Positions 1 through 6,079 of a stretch of DNA of 8,553 nt are shown here, in pieces. How positions within the stretch are numbered: position 1 is the first letter of the stretch; every line of letters begins with the position of its first letter. Below the pieces are notes generated by a model, which was not told where the DNA came from, made no database searches, and saw only the letters and a program-made list of their open reading frames with translations. Position numbers and translations under genes: made by a program. The stretch comes from Gemmatimonadota bacterium (lineage in GTDB: Bacteria > Gemmatimonadota > Gemmatimonadetes > Longimicrobiales > Longimicrobiaceae): assembly GCA_019240375.1 (NCBI GenBank), contig JAFAYN010000219.1, positions 1 to 8,553 of the forward strand, written 5' to 3'.

Positions 1-32
1 GAGATGAAGACGCGACCATGTCGGTGGCGGCT

Positions 33-93
33 GGTTGGGGGGTGGGGTCGGGGGGGGGCGAGTGCTGGCCTGGGCGGGAACGGGGGACCGGGG
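33..93 (+). other. Two adjacent G-quadruplex-type G-tract clusters in the 1-190 gene-free stretch
   Basis: The plus strand carries runs of G at 37-42, 44-47 and 50-58, separated only by T and TC. A second cluster has G-tracts at 72-74, 76-78, 82-86 and 90-93, with loops C, AAC and ACC. The second fits the canonical pattern of four tracts of at least three G with short loops. The first fits only if the nine-G run is split. They lie beyond the 3' end of the minus-strand STAS gene, and I see no convincing gene around them. Whether they fold or have a function cannot be told from the sequence. Confidence 0.5.
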
Positions 94-144
94 TGGCGAT
101 TCGAGCGACGCGAACGGCCAGCGACACCGCGGTCTGGTCTGACG

Positions 145-185
145 GCATTCGACCCGCTCGCGTCACGCGCGAGCGGGTCGAATGC
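145..185 (-). terminator. Perfect 18-bp hairpin just after the STAS gene, without a T-tract
   Basis: Arms at 145-162 (GCATTCGACCCGCTCGCG) and 168-185 are exact reverse complements around a 5-nt loop (TCACG, 163-167). The hairpin begins 5 nt beyond the STAS stop codon on the minus strand, which is where an intrinsic terminator would lie. No T-run follows on either strand. It is therefore either a U-tract-less terminator, a transcript 3'-end stabiliser, or a bidirectional barrier with a gene left of the window. The structure itself is certain; its role is inferred from position. Confidence 0.6.
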
Positions 186-190
186 GGTGG

Positions 191-523
191 TCAGAAGCTG
201 GACAGTGCGCGGTCGCGCGTGTCGGAGATCTGGAACAGGGTGTCGAGCTTGGTGAGCTCGAACAGCGTCTTGAGATCGTCGTTGAGGTTGGCCAGTCGCA
301 GCTCGCCTCCCTGCTCGCGGATCTTCTTGGACAGCGAGACGAGGACGCCGAGCCCCGAGCTGTCGATGTAGCCGGTCTGCGCGAAGTCGATGAGGAACTT
401 CTTCTCGCCGCGCTCCAGCTCGTCCAGCACCTTCTGCTTCAGCTCCTGTCGGTTCCCGACGATCAGCTGACCGTCCACGTCCACCACCACCACACCGTTC
501 TGCTTACTCGTCTGGAAGCTCAT
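191..523 (-). CDS. STAS-domain anti-sigma factor antagonist (SpoIIAA/RsbV-like)
   Basis: A 110-residue single STAS domain. Such proteins bind an anti-sigma kinase and are switched by phosphorylation of a conserved serine. The site is visible as D54-S55-S56-G57-L58-G59 after the hydrophobic strand FLIDF (43-47), and the typical length and C-terminal helix (about 81-97) are present. The start at 523 is chosen over an upstream GTG/ATG (586) because GGAGG lies 4 nt before this ATG on the minus strand, and the domain begins immediately with MSFQ. No anti-sigma kinase or sigma gene is in view, so its partner is unknown; it could act in partner-switching signalling or in a system using free-standing STAS proteins. 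It stands 75 bp downstream of pta, with its own candidate sigma-54 promoter and a strong hairpin behind it, so it is probably its own transcription unit. Family assignment is secure; the pathway is not. Confidence 0.9.
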   Translation of the reverse strand: MSFQTSKQNGVVVVDVDGQLIVGNRQELKQKVLDELERGEKKFLIDFAQTGYIDSSGLGVLVSLSKKIREQGGELRLANLNDDLKTLFELTKLDTLFQISDTRDRALSSF

Positions 524-576
524 GGCTCCTCCACACCTCAGGTTTGAAGATGAAAACCGGCCGACGGGGTGCCAGG

Positions 577-592
577 CGCAAGCCATATGCCA
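577..592 (-). promoter_or_regulatory. Sigma-54 (RpoN)-like -24/-12 promoter for the STAS gene
   Basis: Read on the minus strand the site is TGGCATATGGCTTGCG: a TGGCA -24 element, then TTGC, with exactly 10 nt between GG (591-590) and GC (579-578). This is close to the known consensus TGGCAC-N5-TTGCW. Transcription would start near 566, giving a leader of roughly 43 nt before the ATG at 523 and its GGAGG. A second, weaker GG-N10-GC match (TGGCACCCCGTCGGCC, minus strand 574-559) lies 18 bp downstream. In GC-rich DNA GG-N10-GC can arise by chance, so the call rests on the additional TGGCA and TTGC matches and on the location. No enhancer-binding-protein site was recognised. Confidence 0.42.
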
Positions 593-598
593 GGGAAC

Positions 599-1585
599 TC
601 ACCCGGCCATGAGCGCGGTGATGCACGCCACGTTGACAATATCGTCCACGCTGGCGCCGCGCGAAAGATCGTTGCACGGGCGCGCCAGCCCCTGTACGAT
701 CGGCCCCACCGCGTCGGCGCGGGCCAGCCGCTGCACCATCTTGTAGGCGATGTTCCCGGCGTCCAGGTCGGGGAACACCAGCACGTTGGCGCGCCCCGCC
801 ACCTCAGAGCCCGGCGCCTTGCGCGCCCCCACCGACTCCACCAGCGCGGCGTCCACCTGCATCTCGCCGTCGGCGGGGACGCCCGGGGCTCGCTCCCGGA
901 ACAGTTCGAGCGCCCGGCGTACCCTGTCCACCGAGGGGCCGCCCGCGCTCCCCAGGGTGGAGTACGAGAGGAAGGCGACGCGCGGCTCGTCGCCCACCAC
1001 CCTGCGGCGCGCGTCGGCGGCCGCCAGCGCGATGTCGGCCAGCTGCTCGGCGGTGGGGTCGGGGACCACGCTGGCGTCGGAAAAGGTCAGCACCTCCGAC
1101 TCGCCGGAGCGGAAGGGCGGGACCACCATGTAGAACGAGGACGACACCGTGCGGATCCCCGCCGCCGGGCCCACCCCCCAGATGGCGGCGCGGATCACGT
1201 CGCCGGTGGTGTTGACCGCGCCCGCCACGCTCCCGTCCGCCTCTCCCGTCGCCACCAGGAGCGCCGCGAAGAGGAGCGGGTCGCCGCTCCGGCGCAGCGC
1301 CTCGTCCTCGGTCATCCCCTTCGCGCGGCGCCGCTCGTACAGGTGCGCGGCCAGCCGGGGGCGGCTCTGGTGGTGGCCGGGGTCCAGCACCTCCACCCGG
1401 TCCCCCGCGCCCAGCCGCAGCAGGTCGGCGGCGGTCGGCTCGCCCCCCACCACCACGGGACGGACCAGCCCCTCGCGCCCCAGGCGCACCACCGCCTCCA
1501 GCGTGCGCTCGTCGGCGCCCTCGGGAAAGACCAGCCGGCGGGGGTTCTCGGAGGCGCGGGCGCGTACGGATTCCAGGAAGCTCAT
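599..1585 (-). CDS. pta: Phosphate acetyltransferase (short, single-domain form)
   Basis: Interconverts acetyl-CoA plus phosphate and acetyl phosphate plus CoA in the cytoplasm, normally paired with acetate kinase. The 328 residues match the short Pta form, lacking the N-terminal regulatory domain of the long enterobacterial type. Family motifs occur in order: VFPEGADER (19-27), [18 protein letters not shown] (117-134), a VSSSFYM strand (147-153), [18 protein letters not shown] (169-186), LSYST.GSAGG (206-215), [10 protein letters not shown] (239-248), [19 protein letters not shown] (256-274), and NDLSRG (305-310) near the C-terminus. The alternative, phosphate butyryltransferase, is less likely given the NTTGDV and KAPGS motifs. 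The gene follows coaD after 10 bp and has no clear Shine-Dalgarno, so it is probably translated from the recJ-rsmD-coaD transcript. No ackA is visible in the window. The gene looks intact. Confidence 0.95.
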   Translation of the reverse strand: MSFLESVRARASENPRRLVFPEGADERTLEAVVRLGREGLVRPVVVGGEPTAADLLRLGAGDRVEVLDPGHHQSRPRLAAHLYERRRAKGMTEDEALRRSGDPLLFAALLVATGEADGSVAGAVNTTGDVIRAAIWGVGPAAGIRTVSSSFYMVVPPFRSGESEVLTFSDASVVPDPTAEQLADIALAAADARRRVVGDEPRVAFLSYSTLGSAGGPSVDRVRRALELFRERAPGVPADGEMQVDAALVESVGARKAPGSEVAGRANVLVFPDLDAGNIAYKMVQRLARADAVGPIVQGLARPCNDLSRGASVDDIVNVACITALMAG

Positions 1586-1595
1586 CGCGGCGTGT

Positions 1596-2096
1596 CTACG
1601 GCCGGATGGCGGCGCGGATGCGGCGCAGCACCGGCCCGGAAACGAAGGGGGACACGTCGCCGCCGAGCTGGGCCACCTGGCGGACCAGCGTCCCGGTGAC
1701 GAACGAGTGCTCCGGGTCGGGCGCCAGGAAGACCGTTTCCAGCCCGCCGGAGATGCGCCGGTTCATCAGCGCCATCTGCATCTCGTACTCGAAGTCGGCC
1801 ACCGTCCGCACGCCGCGCACCACCACCCCGGCGCCGATCCGCCGCGCGTAGTCCACCAGCAGCCCCTGGAACTCGGCGGCCTCCACCCGCGGCTCGTCGG
1901 CGAAGCTTTCGCGGATCATCTCCACCCGCTCCTCGATCCCGAACATCCCCTTCTTGGCCTGCGTGGGCGAGTGGGCGACGGCGACCACCACCCGGTCGGC
2001 GAGGCGGAGCGAGCGGCGCACGATGTCCTCGTGGCCGCGGGTGATCGGGTCGAACGACCCGGGGCAGACGGCGACGCGCGTCGTGGGCTCGCTCAT
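1596..2096 (-). CDS. coaD: Pantetheine-phosphate adenylyltransferase
   Basis: Catalyses the fourth step of CoA synthesis, ATP plus 4'-phosphopantetheine to dephospho-CoA and pyrophosphate. The protein has 166 residues, the usual length. The nucleotidyltransferase motif is [12 protein letters not shown] (11-22), with the T-x-G-H signature at T19-H22. The substrate-binding segments [12 protein letters not shown] (41-52) and [14 protein letters not shown] (92-105) are present, and [14 protein letters not shown] (123-136) is the ATP-phosphate loop region. That loop reads VTGT (133-136) where family members commonly have (I/V)SS(S/T), a conservative but noticeable change. The ATG at 2096 overlaps the rsmD stop as ATGA, and this rsmD-coaD adjacency is common in bacteria. 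A longer in-frame ORF extends upstream to 2594, but it lies inside rsmD in another frame and carries no CoaD sequence. Translation is probably coupled to rsmD, since no Shine-Dalgarno precedes it. Confidence 0.95.
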   Translation of the reverse strand: MSEPTTRVAVCPGSFDPITRGHEDIVRRSLRLADRVVVAVAHSPTQAKKGMFGIEERVEMIRESFADEPRVEAAEFQGLLVDYARRIGAGVVVRGVRTVADFEYEMQMALMNRRISGGLETVFLAPDPEHSFVTGTLVRQVAQLGGDVSPFVSGPVLRRIRAAIRP

Positions 2097-2614
2097 GCGC
2101 GGAGGAAGGTGAGGACGGTGTCGCCATAGCGGCGGGAGACCGCGTCCGGGTGCTCGGGGAGGACGTCGTCGCGGCGGTGCTCGACGCACAGCAGACCGGC
2201 GAAGGGGACCTCGGTGAAGCGGCGGACCAGCGCCTCCGCCAGCCCCTGCCCGTACGGCGGGTCGGCGAAGGCCAGGTCGAACGCCCCGGCGGCGAGCCCT
2301 TCGGCGTAGCGGACGGCGTCCGTGCGGACGACGGACGCGCGGGCGCCCGCCCCCAGCGCGTCCAGGTTGGCGCGCAGGGCGCGGAGCGCGGGGGCCCCGT
2401 TCTCCACGAAGGTGGCGTGCTCGGCCCCGCGCGAGAGCGCCTCCAGCCCCAGCGCCCCCGACCCCGCGAACAGGTCTAGCACCCGCGCGCCGGGGATCTC
2501 CGCCGCCACCACGCTCATCCACGCCTCGCGCACCCGGTCGGTGGTCGGGCGGGTGGCCCGCCCCGGCGGCGCCTCGATCCGCCGCCCGCCCCACTCCCCC
2601 GCGACGATCCTCAC
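2093..2614 (-). CDS. rsmD: 16S rRNA (guanine966-N2)-methyltransferase
   Basis: An S-adenosylmethionine-dependent enzyme that methylates G966 of 16S rRNA in the small subunit. The 173 residues show the usual RsmD order: a starting VRIVAGEWGGRRI, RPTTDRVREAW (22-32), the SAM-binding VLDLFAGSGALGLEALSRGA (45-64), and the catalytic FADPPYG (116-122) typical of N-methyltransferases acting on exocyclic amines. The start is taken as GTG at 2614, which overlaps the recJ stop as GTGA. The open frame runs much further upstream, but that extension is a shadow of recJ in another frame. The 3' end overlaps the coaD start. No ribosome binding site is apparent, so coupling to recJ translation is inferred. 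It is shorter than some homologues but complete in motifs. Confidence 0.94.
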   Translation of the reverse strand: MRIVAGEWGGRRIEAPPGRATRPTTDRVREAWMSVVAAEIPGARVLDLFAGSGALGLEALSRGAEHATFVENGAPALRALRANLDALGAGARASVVRTDAVRYAEGLAAGAFDLAFADPPYGQGLAEALVRRFTEVPFAGLLCVEHRRDDVLPEHPDAVSRRYGDTVLTFLRA

Positions 2615-4347
2615 GAGGCCGGGCGCAGGTCCACCAGCTTGGCCTGGAGCCGGCTCCGGCCGTTCCAGTGGTTCTCTTCCAGCTTGAAGGCCACGTCCAG
2701 CGGGCCGTGGGCCAGCGCCGGTTCGTTCAGGAGGGCGCCCATCCCGAAGCCGATCGCCTCCAGCGCCGTCCCTCCGGACGCCAGCGTCAGCTTGAGGTGG
2801 TTCTGCCCCACCACGCGCGGGTAGCCGGACAGCCCCACGCTCCGCGCCGCGAACACCGGGGTGGGGTTCCCCATCCCGAAGGGCCCGGCGTGGCGGAGCA
2901 TCCGGAACAATTCCTCGCTGGCCTCGGGGAGCGCCAGCTCCAGGTCGATCCGCACCTCGGGGACCAGCAATTCCTCGTTGAGGACGGCGCGGGCGCGGGT
3001 GTTGAACGCCGAGCGGAAGCCGTCCACCCGGTCGCGCAGGATCGAGCACCCGGCGGCGTAGCGGTGCCCCCCGAAGCGGGTCAGGTGCTCGGAGCAGTCG
3101 CGCATCGCGTCGTACAGGTGGAAGCCGGAGATGGACCGCGCGCTCCCCTTCCCCTCCCCGTCGCGCCCCAGCGCGATCAGCACCGTGGGCCGGTGGATCC
3201 GCTCCACCACCCGCGACGCCACGATCCCGATCACTCCCGGGTGCCACCCGTCCGAGGCCAGCACCACCCCCCAGTCGCGGTCCGGGTCGTACACCCGGTC
3301 CAGCGTCCGCATCACCTCGCCCAGCGTCTGCGCGTCCACCGTCTGCCGGGAACGGTTCTCCGCCTCCAGCGACGCCGCAATCTCCGCCGCCTCGCCGTGG
3401 TCGTCGGTGACCAGCAGCGTCACCCCGCGCAGCGCCTCCGACATCCGCCCCACCGCGTTGATGCGCGGGGCGAGGACGTACCCCACCTGCGAGGCGGACA
3501 CCTCGGAGCGGTCGGCGAGCCCGCTGGTGCGCAGCAGCGCCCGCAGCCCGGGGTTGGGCGTCTGCGGGAGGATGCGCAGCCCCCAGCGCACCAGCGCCCG
3601 GTTCTCCCCGGCCAGCGGCGCCAGGTCGGCGATGGTCGCGACGGCCACCAGGTCGAGGAAGCCGTGCAACCGGTCTTCGGGGAAGCCCAGCTCGGCGGCC
3701 AGCGCGCAGCACACCTTGTACGCCACCCCCACCCCGGCCAGCCCCTTGTCCGGGTACGGGCAGTCGGGGCGGTTGGGGTTGACCACCGCCACCGCGTCGG
3801 GAAGGGTCGGGCCGGGGGTGTGGTGGTCGGTGACGATGGTCTCGATCCCCGCCCGGCGGGCCCGGTTCACCGCCTCGTGCGCCACGATCCCGCAGTCGCC
3901 GGTGACGATCAGCGTCGCCCCGGCGGCCTGCGCGGCGCGGATCCCCGCGTCGGACAGGTCGTACCCGTCCTCGATCCGGTGCGGGACGAAGGGCACCGCC
4001 CGTGCCCCCATCGCCCGCAGCGCCCGCGTGTAGAGCGCCGTCGAGCAGATCCCGTCCACGTCGTAGTCGCCGTGCACCAGGACCGTCTCGCCCCCCTGGA
4101 TGGCGCGGCGGAGCCGGGCCACGGCGTCCGACACCCCGGCCAGGAGCTGCGGCGGGTGGATCTGCCCCGGGTGGGGGCGCAGGAACTCCTTGGCCGCCGT
4201 GGTCTCGCCGAAGCCGCGCTGCGCCAGGAGGCGGCACAGCGGCTCGGGGAGGCGTAGCTCGCGGGCGAGGCGCTGCACCGCCGCGGTGTCCGGGGGCGGG
4301 GGCGTGATCCAGCGGCGTGCGAGGGGACGGGCGGGGGCGTTGAGCAT
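2611..4347 (-). CDS. recJ: Single-stranded-DNA-specific 5'-3' exonuclease RecJ
   Basis: RecJ degrades single-stranded DNA from the 5' end during recombination, mismatch repair and restart of stalled forks. The 578 residues match the usual bacterial length. DHH-phosphoesterase motifs are intact: VHGDYDVDG (91-99), TGDCG (149-153), TDHH (173-176) and the DLAPL segment with D241. DHHA1 follows with INAVGRMS (296-303), WHPGVIGIVASR (368-379), GSARSISGF (401-409) and GGHRYAAG (426-433). The C-terminal OB-type region includes PFGMGNPTPVF (489-499). The ATG at 4347 is the first in frame with a normal N-terminus, but only a weak purine signal precedes it. It is the first gene of the recJ-rsmD-coaD-pta unit and diverges from the potassium channel gene. 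Its stop overlaps the rsmD GTG start. No defect is seen. Confidence 0.97.
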   Translation of the reverse strand: MLNAPARPLARRWITPPPPDTAAVQRLARELRLPEPLCRLLAQRGFGETTAAKEFLRPHPGQIHPPQLLAGVSDAVARLRRAIQGGETVLVHGDYDVDGICSTALYTRALRAMGARAVPFVPHRIEDGYDLSDAGIRAAQAAGATLIVTGDCGIVAHEAVNRARRAGIETIVTDHHTPGPTLPDAVAVVNPNRPDCPYPDKGLAGVGVAYKVCCALAAELGFPEDRLHGFLDLVAVATIADLAPLAGENRALVRWGLRILPQTPNPGLRALLRTSGLADRSEVSASQVGYVLAPRINAVGRMSEALRGVTLLVTDDHGEAAEIAASLEAENRSRQTVDAQTLGEVMRTLDRVYDPDRDWGVVLASDGWHPGVIGIVASRVVERIHRPTVLIALGRDGEGKGSARSISGFHLYDAMRDCSEHLTRFGGHRYAAGCSILRDRVDGFRSAFNTRARAVLNEELLVPEVRIDLELALPEASEELFRMLRHAGPFGMGNPTPVFAARSVGLSGYPRVVGQNHLKLTLASGGTALEAIGFGMGALLNEPALAHGPLDVAFKLEENHWNGRSRLQAKLVDLRPAS

Positions 4348-4505
4348 GGGCGAAAGCTATTCCGGGGCCGCGGGACGGGCAAGCGCCGGGAGGGGTTCGG
4401 GATCTCCCGTGGAACCACACCTGCGTATAGCTTGCTCCGACCGGGATCCGGCGCGCGCTCGCACGAGCGGCGGCCGGTCCACGACCGCACCCGCCGCCCC
4501 TCATC
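4348..4505. promoter_or_regulatory. Divergent intergenic region between recJ and the channel gene
   Basis: These 158 bp must hold the 5' signals of two divergent genes. The most AT-rich point is GCGTATAGC (4424-4432), readable as a weak -10 on either strand (TATAGC on plus at 4426-4431, TATACG on minus), but neither has a recognisable -35 at normal spacing. A small hairpin CGCTC-GCAC-GAGCG (4456-4469) lies 36 bp before the channel start. No Shine-Dalgarno precedes the channel ATG at 4506, and that before recJ is poor. The promoter location is inferred from gene orientation only. Confidence 0.35.
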
Positions 4506-5621
4506 ATGGCCGAGAGTCCGGCACGCAAGCACCTCCCCAACCGCCGCAAGCGCACGCGCGGCGCGCCGACGCTCCCGGTCGCCGAGCCGCTCACCCTGGC
4601 CGAGCGGGCGCGGGGGGCGCTGAACGACCCGCTCCACCAGCTCCAGCTCGCGCTGGTCGTCCTGGCGATCCTGATCGCGGTGGGAACGGTGGGGTACGTC
4701 TGGATCGAGCACTACCCGTGGCTCGACGCCCTGTACATGACGGTGATCACCGTCGCGACGGTCGGCTTCGGCGAGATCCACCCGCTGTCGCAGGTGGGGC
4801 GGGCGTTCACCATCGGGCTGATCGTGATGGGGGTGGGGGTGGGCGCGTGGGCGTTCACCAACGCGGTCGAGGTGGTGATGGGGCAGGCCCTCTGGCTTTC
4901 CATGCAACGTCGCAAGATGAAACAATCCATCGAAGAGCTCCGCGACCACTACGTCGTGTGCGGCTACGGCCGGCTCGGCACCCGGATCGTCCACGACCTC
5001 CGGGTGCGCGGCGAGCCCTTCGTGGTGATCGAGTGCCTGGAAGAGCTGGAGGAGGGGCTGGTCACCGAGCGGATCCCGCACGTCATCGGCGACGCAACGC
5101 TGGACGATGTGCTCCTCCGCGCAGGGGTGACGCGGGCGCGCGGACTGGTGGCGGCCCTCAACTCCGACGCCAACAACGTGCTGACGGTGCTGAGCGCGCG
5201 CGGGCTGAACCCGGAGCTGCTGGTGGTGGCGCGGGCCAACTCCGAGGAGTCGGAAAGCAAGCTGCAGCGGGCGGGCGCGGACCGGGTGGTCACCCCGGAT
5301 TCCATCGGCGGGCACCGCCTGGCGCTGGCTCTCTTGCGCCCCGCGGTGCACGACCTGTTCAACCGGATCTTCAGCTTCCGCGCGGCCGACGCGGACGTGG
5401 GGCAGTTGATCGTCCCCGAAGGCTCTCCGCTGGCGGGGCAGACCATCGCGGAGTGCGGGCTGCGGCGGATGGGGAACGTGAGCATCCTGGCCGTGCGGGG
5501 GAACAACGGGGAGTTCGTGCTGAACCCGGAGGCACGGCGGGTGATCGAGGTGGGGGAGACGCTGATCCTGATCGGGCCGGGAGAGGCGATCTACGAGCTG
5601 GAGGCGATGTTCGGAGAGTAG
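4506..5621 (+). CDS. MthK/Kch-like potassium channel with RCK (TrkA-N and TrkA-C) domains
   Basis: A ligand-gated potassium channel subunit of the inner membrane; four subunits make a pore and the cytoplasmic RCK modules form a gating ring. From the sequence (371 residues): a basic hydrophilic N-terminus (1-45, NRRKR at 12-16), TM1 about 47-68, pore helix and selectivity filter TVATVGFGE (82-90; TVGFG at 85-89), TM2 about 98-125, then RCK-N with the Rossmann glycine motif CGYGRLG (152-158), an acidic strand end (E176) and GDAT (195-198). RCK-C is about 290-371, with LAGQTIAE (309-316). TVGFG is a known variant of TVGYG and is compatible with potassium selectivity. The gene is the only complete plus-strand gene here and stands alone. 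The start is the first ATG in frame but has no Shine-Dalgarno. Two in-frame ATGs right after TM2 (4902 and 4917) could in principle start a soluble RCK product, as in MthK. The ligand (calcium, nucleotide, other) cannot be read from the sequence. Confidence 0.93.
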   Translation: MAESPARKHLPNRRKRTRGAPTLPVAEPLTLAERARGALNDPLHQLQLALVVLAILIAVGTVGYVWIEHYPWLDALYMTVITVATVGFGEIHPLSQVGRAFTIGLIVMGVGVGAWAFTNAVEVVMGQALWLSMQRRKMKQSIEELRDHYVVCGYGRLGTRIVHDLRVRGEPFVVIECLEELEEGLVTERIPHVIGDATLDDVLLRAGVTRARGLVAALNSDANNVLTVLSARGLNPELLVVARANSEESESKLQRAGADRVVTPDSIGGHRLALALLRPAVHDLFNRIFSFRAADADVGQLIVPEGSPLAGQTIAECGLRRMGNVSILAVRGNNGEFVLNPEARRVIEVGETLILIGPGEAIYELEAMFGE

Positions 5622-5633
5622 TTGTTTCATTTA

Positions 5634-5723
5634 GCGGGGCCGCTCCAGAGCCGGACGAAACTACCGTCCGTCTCTTCCGCGGGGCCGGCGAGCCTGCCGA
5701 AACAGCCGGCAGTCTCCCCGTCC
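5634..5723. repeat. Two diverged 45-bp tandem units with covarying hairpins
   Basis: Units at 5634-5678 and 5679-5723 both start with GCGGGGCCG. Each contains a 6-bp hairpin whose loop begins AAAC (plus strand), and the hairpin closes with the G of GTCTC. Unit 1 stem CGGACG/CGTCCG is 5652-5657 with 5665-5670, loop AAACTAC. Unit 2 stem CTGCCG/CGGCAG is 5694-5699 with 5707-5712, loop AAACAGC. The two stems differ at pairs 2 and 4, and both differences are compensated on the other arm, so pairing is kept while sequence changes. The array starts 12 bp after the channel stop codon. No T-tract follows. The role is unknown: transcript 3'-end structure, antisense RNA, dispersed repeat, or remnant of a repeat-coding frame. 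Confidence 0.65.
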
Positions 5724-5741
5724 ACTACGGGAGCCTCCTCG

Positions 5742-5766
5742 GTCGGCACGATACGACTGTGCCGAC
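5742..5766. repeat. 8-bp hairpin beyond the tandem units
   Basis: GTCGGCAC (5742-5749) and GTGCCGAC (5759-5766) form a perfect 8-bp stem with loop GATACGACT. A GTCTC follows at 5775-5779, as after the hairpins of the two tandem units, and the loop sequence CGATAC resembles their CGAAAC. It may be a more diverged third copy of the same element, but the spacing is longer and the alignment weak. It is not followed by a T-tract, so it is not an obvious terminator for the channel gene. Confidence 0.5.
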
Positions 5767-5830
5767 ACTGCGGGGTCTCCCTCCGTAACAGCATGTGGGA
5801 ACGGCAGGGGACGACAACAAAAAAGTGGAC

Positions 5831-5869
5831 AAAAAAGCCCCTCTCCCCTCGTGGGGGATCAAGGGGGCT
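5831..5869 (-). terminator. Intrinsic terminator facing the dnaG-side operon
   Basis: On the minus strand an outer stem AGCCCC (5869-5864) pairs with GGGGCT (5841-5836). It encloses an inner CCCC-ACGA-GGGG hairpin and is directly followed by six T (5836-5831) and, after GTCCAC, another T-run. This is the only hairpin in the gap with a proper T-tract. It lies about 260 bp past the stop of the last gene of the right-hand operon (6131), so it would terminate a transcript with a long repeat-rich 3' tail, or it belongs to the repeat itself. The stem has an asymmetric internal loop, which weakens it somewhat. Confidence 0.55.
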
Positions 5870-5924
5870 GCTGTGGGAGGGGGGGCAAGCCAGGGCCACG
5901 CACCCAAGCTCCTTCTACGGCTAG

Positions 5925-5948
5925 CCTTCCCCCAGAATTGGGGGAAGG
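5925..5948. repeat. Perfect 10-bp intergenic hairpin
   Basis: CCTTCCCCCA (5925-5934) pairs perfectly with TGGGGGAAGG (5939-5948) around a four-base GAAT loop. It is followed on the plus strand by the direct repeat GCGAGCC-TAA-GCGAGCC. Its look is that of a dispersed intergenic palindrome. There is no T-tract on either side. Confidence 0.6.
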
Positions 5949-6029
5949 TGGCGAGCCTAAGCGAGCCGGATGGGGGCGTGCTGCGCCGGCGGTCGCGCGA
6001 AGGTCAGCACCGCAGCCCCCCTCCCCCGG

Positions 6030-6054
6030 CCCCTCCCCCACAAGGGGAGAGGGG
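6030..6054. repeat. GC-rich hairpin CCCCTCCCCC / GGGGAGAGGGG
   Basis: Left arm 6030-6039 pairs with 6044-6054 (10 bp, with A6048 bulged) around an ACAA loop. A spacer follows with its own 6-bp inverted repeat, AACTGC (6057-6062) and GCAGTT (6074-6079), leading straight into the next GC-rich hairpin at 6080. The regular order hairpin, inverted repeat, hairpin suggests one composite dispersed element rather than independent terminators. Confidence 0.55.
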
Positions 6055-6079
6055 AGAACTGCTTGATTATGTTGCAGTT

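Larger units (their letters stand above)
5838..6054. repeat. 217-bp segment bounded by 12-bp inverted repeats
   Basis: CCCCTCTCCCCT (5838-5849) is the exact reverse complement of 6043-6054. The inside holds a short palindrome at 5925-5948, a 7-bp direct repeat GCGAGCC (5951-5957 and 5961-5967), and no gene. Inverted ends around a non-coding core resemble a MITE-like or REP-like dispersed element. No target-site duplication was recognised, and the ends are low-complexity C/T tracts, so a chance match in this composition is a real possibility. Confidence 0.3.

Noticed and set aside
569..1699. 376-residue plus-strand open frame over pta
   Set aside because: His/Arg/Gly-rich composition typical of GC-rich antisense frames; the opposite strand encodes a complete Pta.
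2668..4257. 529-residue plus-strand open frame over recJ
   Set aside because: Antisense shadow of recJ with no recognisable domain; its length is a result of few stop codons at high GC.
4411..4429. GGAACC followed by CGTATA, resembling an extracytoplasmic-function sigma promoter
   Set aside because: The spacing between the elements is only 7 nt, where about 16 is expected.
2093..4594. 833-residue minus-strand open frame
   Set aside because: Only its end (rsmD) is real. The rest is Arg/Pro/Gly/Ala-rich shadow of recJ in another frame and crosses the divergent promoter region.
3909..5630. 573-residue minus-strand open frame opposite the channel gene
   Set aside because: His/Arg/Pro-rich antisense shadow of the channel gene and of the recJ 5' part. 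The plus-strand frame has clear channel motifs.
5694..5712. Hairpin after the channel gene as its intrinsic terminator
   Set aside because: Only 6 bp and not followed by a T-tract. The channel's own terminator could not be identified.
5627..5899. 90-residue minus-strand open frame across the repeat region, with two ETxGxFxRL-type repeats near its end
   Set aside because: It spans the terminator hairpin and T-tract, has no Shine-Dalgarno, and its peptide repeat is explained by the tandem DNA units. It is kept only as an alternative reading of those units.
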